This document shows positions 6,697 to 9,112 of a DNA stretch of 9,112 bases, one piece after another. The notes below the pieces were generated by a model. That model was not told the origin of the DNA, did not search any database, and saw nothing but the letters and a program-made list of their open reading frames with translations. The position numbers and the translations under genes are program-made. Source of the stretch: Candidatus Cloacimonadota bacterium (GTDB lineage Bacteria > Cloacimonadota > Cloacimonadia > Cloacimonadales > TCS61); NCBI GenBank assembly GCA_023133395.1, contig JAGLWO010000517.1, positions 1 to 9,112 of the forward strand, in the 5' to 3' direction. Each line of letters begins with the position of its first letter. Positions within the stretch are counted from its first letter, which is position 1.

Positions 6697-6710
6697 AATT
6701 GGAGAAAATC

Positions 6711-9112
6711 ATGTTAAATAAAATCAACCCAACGCAAACAGAAGCCTGGAAAAAGTTGAAAGAACATTTCCGGGAAATGAAATCTGTTCATATGAAAGAT
6801 TTATTTGAAGAAGATAAAGATAGATTCTCAAAATTCTCGCTTACTTTTGAAGATATCCTTGTTGATTTTTCCAAAAATATAATTACTGAAGAAACTCTCA
6901 AGTTGCTCCTTAAACTGGCTAATGAAGTTGAACTTAAGGATGCAATCAATAAAATGTTTTCCGGTGAGAAGATCAATGAGACAGAAGATCGGGCTGTTCT
7001 TCACACAGCGCTAAGGAACCGCTCCAATAAACCGGTTTACATTAATGGTAAAGACGTGACGCCAGATGTGAATGCTGTGTTGAAGCAAATGGAGGAGTTT
7101 TCCGATAAAATTACTTCCGGACACTGGATCGGATTTTCCGGGAAGGTTATAACAGATATTGTGAATATTGGTATTGGCGGATCTAATCTCGGTCCTCTGA
7201 TGGTAACCGAAGCTTTAAAGCCTTACAAAAAAATAAACGTCAATGTGCACTTCGTTTCCAATGTTGATGGAACGCATATCGTTGAAATCCTGAAAAAGTT
7301 AAATCCGGAAACTACTCTTTTTATAATTGCTTCTAAAACATTCACTACTCAGGAAACCATGACCAATGCTTTTACTGCTCACAAGTGGTTTCTAGGTTCT
7401 GCACAAAATGAAGATTTTATTAAACAGCATTTCGTGGCAGTATCTTCAAATAAAGAAGGAGCTGTCGAATTCGGCATTAATTCGGAGAATGTGTTTACTA
7501 TCTGGGATTGGGTTGGCGGGAGATATTCGCTCTGGAGTGCAATCGGGCTTCCTATTGCCTGCTCAATTGGATTTGAAAATTTTATTGAACTTTTGGAAGG
7601 TGCTTTTGCTATGGATAATCACTTCAGAAAAGCTCCCTTTGAGAAAAATATTCCTGTTATCCTAGCTCTGCTCGGGATATGGTATAATAACTTTTTTAGA
7701 GCGGAAACTGAAGCAATACTACCCTATGACCAATATCTGCACAGATTCCCAGCATACTTCCAGCAGGGAAATATGGAAAGCAATGGCAAATACATCGATA
7801 GGAATGGTAAGGAAGTTAATTACCAAACAGGTCCTATAATCTGGGGAGAACCTGGTACAAATGGACAGCATGCTTTTTTCCAGTTAATTCACCAGGGAAC
7901 AAAATTAATTCCATGCGATTTCTTAGCCCCTGCCATCAGTCATAATCCTATTGGAGATCATCATCAGAAATTACTATCAAACTTCTTTGCACAAACCCAG
8001 GCTCTAATGAAAGGCAAAACCAAAGAAGAAGTTCTCAAAGAATTAAAAGCAAAAGGCAAAACAGATGAGGAAATTAAAAAACTCCTCCCCTTTAAAGTTT
8101 TCAAAGGCAATAAACCAACCAACTCGATCATATTCAAACAGCTTACACCAAGAACACTTGGAAGCTTGATAGCTATGTATGAACATAAAATCTTCGTACA
8201 GGGAATTATCTGGAATATTTACAGCTTCGATCAATGGGGAGTGGAACTCGGAAAACAACTCGCTAACAAGATCCGACCTAAACTTCGGGATAAAAGAAAA
8301 ATAACAGGTCATGATTCCTCTACAAACGGACTGATAAATACCTTTAAAAAAATGAGAAAAGCAGCTCCAAAGGCTCAAATACAGACTATTGAGAAAATTC
8401 AATACTTCGACTTTTACAAGGGTCCTGATAGGGGACTACCCAGCATGGTCGATATTCAAATCAATATTCTAACTGAATGCGCAGAAAGAACTCTCTCAAG
8501 CAGAGAAATTTCTGATAATTTAGGAAGAACAGGAAAATCCGGAAATCTGAAAAGAGCAATTTCCACTTTGAGGAATAACGGATTAATAGCATATACAATA
8601 CCGGATAGACCGGGAAGTTCCAACCAGAAGTATAAAATCACACGAAAAGGTATAGAGGTCTTTAAACAATATGAACTCAAAAAGAAATCCCTGCTGAATC
8701 GCATTCAAATAATCAAAGGAGATATTACTACTTTAAAGGTCGATGCCATTGTGAATGCTGCCAATACTTCTCTCCTTGGAGGTGGTGGAGTTGATGGCGC
8801 AATTCACAAGGTTGCAGGTGTAGAACTCCTGAAAGAATGCAGAAAACTGAACGGTTGTCCTACTGGTGAAGTAAAAATTACAAAAGGATACAATCTTCTT
8901 GCAAAGCATGTAATTCATGCTGTCGGTCCTATCTGGCATGGTGGAAAAAACCGCGAAGATGAACTGCTTGCCAGTTGCTATAAAAAGAGTCTAAAATTAG
9001 CTATGAGAAATAAAATCAAATCAATTGCGTTCCCGGCTATCAGTACAGGTGTGTACCGCTTCCCCACAGAAAGAGCAACCAAGATTGCTGTACAAGAGAT
9101 TAAAAAGTTCTT
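6711..9112 (+). CDS. pgi: Glucose-6-phosphate isomerase fused in frame to winged-helix and macro domains (3' end outside window)
   Basis: The frame stays open from ATG 6711 (GGAGA 5 nt upstream) to the window edge, 800 codons. Residues 1-548 are a complete E. coli-like Pgi, which interconverts glucose 6-phosphate and fructose 6-phosphate in glycolysis and gluconeogenesis. Both family signatures are present (DWVGGRYSLWSAIG at 266-279; FDQWGVELGKQLA), as are the catalytic residues Glu356 in NMESNGK, His387 in GTNGQHAF and Lys515, each one higher than the E. coli numbering. Pgi normally ends about residue 549; here no stop follows. A 30-residue linker leads to a winged helix (about 579-650; SSREISDNLG, SGNLKRAISTLRNNGLI, YTIPDRPG) and a MacroD-type macro domain from 664 (NAAN 682-685, GGGGVDGAIH 690-699, STGVYRFP from 778), of which the last 35-40 residues are missing. 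Codons were checked base by base. Whether one polypeptide or two are made is uncertain. Confidence 0.9.
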   Translation, partial: MLNKINPTQTEAWKKLKEHFREMKSVHMKDLFEEDKDRFSKFSLTFEDILVDFSKNIITEETLKLLLKLANEVELKDAINKMFSGEKINETEDRAVLHTALRNRSNKPVYINGKDVTPDVNAVLKQMEEFSDKITSGHWIGFSGKVITDIVNIGIGGSNLGPLMVTEALKPYKKINVNVHFVSNVDGTHIVEILKKLNPETTLFIIASKTFTTQETMTNAFTAHKWFLGSAQNEDFIKQHFVAVSSNKEGAVEFGINSENVFTIWDWVGGRYSLWSAIGLPIACSIGFENFIELLEGAFAMDNHFRKAPFEKNIPVILALLGIWYNNFFRAETEAILPYDQYLHRFPAYFQQGNMESNGKYIDRNGKEVNYQTGPIIWGEPGTNGQHAFFQLIHQGTKLIPCDFLAPAISHNPIGDHHQKLLSNFFAQTQALMKGKTKEEVLKELKAKGKTDEEIKKLLPFKVFKGNKPTNSIIFKQLTPRTLGSLIAMYEHKIFVQGIIWNIYSFDQWGVELGKQLANKIRPKLRDKRKITGHDSSTNGLINTFKKMRKAAPKAQIQTIEKIQYFDFYKGPDRGLPSMVDIQINILTECAERTLSSREISDNLGRTGKSGNLKRAISTLRNNGLIAYTIPDRPGSSNQKYKITRKGIEVFKQYELKKKSLLNRIQIIKGDITTLKVDAIVNAANTSLLGGGGVDGAIHKVAGVELLKECRKLNGCPTGEVKITKGYNLLAKHVIHAVGPIWHGGKNREDELLASCYKKSLKLAMRNKIKSIAFPAISTGVYRFPTERATKIAVQEIKKF
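8430..8435 (+). promoter_or_regulatory. Candidate internal Shine-Dalgarno for the winged-helix/macro part
   Basis: AGGGGA lies 9 nt before the in-frame ATG at 8445. If used, the winged-helix/macro module could be made as a separate protein from inside the pgi frame. The site is acceptable but not ideal, and it could be chance. Confidence 0.3.
8445..9112 (+). other. Winged-helix plus MacroD-type macro domain module within the fused frame (partial)
   Basis: Marked separately because it may be, or have been, an independent gene beginning at ATG 8445. The first 70 or so residues resemble the C-terminal winged helix of AlbA_2 or Fic-type regulators, with a recognition helix around SGNLKRAISTLRNNG and a wing around YTIPDRPG. 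A basic connector (YELKKKSLLNR) leads to the macro domain, starting IQIIKGDIT. Asn685 and Asp695 of the fused frame keep the 10-residue spacing of the catalytic Asn/Asp pair of E. coli YmdB; HVIHAVGP and STGVYRFP complete the ADP-ribose pocket. Such domains remove ADP-ribose from acidic residues or deacetylate O-acetyl-ADP-ribose. The link with DNA binding suggests a regulatory role responding to ADP-ribose, which is inference. Confidence 0.85.

Noticed and set aside
7408..7665. An 85-residue plus-strand open frame
   Set aside because: It lies wholly inside pgi in another frame; the pgi frame carries conserved motifs across the same bases.
6711..8340. Pgi fused to transaldolase, a known bifunctional form
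   Set aside because: The sequence starts at the normal Pgi N-terminus and no transaldolase motifs occur before or after it.
8043..8402. A 119-residue minus-strand open frame, and further minus-strand frames at 8456-8704 and 8733-8939
   Set aside because: All are antisense to the continuous pgi/winged-helix/macro frame and have no recognisable features.

Overview
The window is bacterial chromosomal DNA, AT-rich throughout. It falls into three parts. (1) Positions 1-3768 hold a run of plus-strand housekeeping genes: the 3' part of engB (ribosome-assembly GTPase), dxs (first enzyme of the MEP isoprenoid pathway) and mnmE (tRNA wobble-uridine modification GTPase). (2) Positions about 3769-6700 are an accessory insert that looks even more AT-rich. 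It contains a minus-strand HigB/HigA-type toxin-antitoxin operon whose antitoxin carries an ImmA/IrrE metallopeptidase domain, about 390 bp of gene-poor DNA, a collapsed pseudogene of an MBL-fold RNA-processing nuclease, and a DUF2971 gene. (3) From 6711 to the window end runs one uninterrupted plus-strand frame. It starts as a complete E. coli-like glucose-6-phosphate isomerase (Pgi) and continues without a stop into a winged-helix domain and then a MacroD-type macro domain, which is cut by the window edge.

The organism cannot be fixed from this stretch. The low GC, the MEP pathway, the Shine-Dalgarno sites in front of most genes and the mix of housekeeping genes with toxin-antitoxin and relic genes would fit an uncultured Gram-negative anaerobe (for example Cloacimonadota or a relative of Bacteroidota), but that is a guess. 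The Pgi is strikingly close to the gammaproteobacterial type, which may reflect transfer or simply strong conservation.

engB, dxs and mnmE are unrelated in pathway but lie in one direction, and dxs and mnmE are 7 nt apart, so they are probably co-transcribed. In the toxin-antitoxin operon the toxin gene comes first, and its stop overlaps the antitoxin start (ATGGATGA), implying translational coupling. The most unusual item is the Pgi-winged helix-macro reading frame. It would join a glycolytic enzyme to an ADP-ribose-processing module, and it could be a real fusion, a recent stop-loss fusion, or an artefact. The second is the MBL-nuclease relic: its ribosome-binding site, N-terminal start and C-terminal tail survive, but nearly everything between, including the metal-binding core, is gone.
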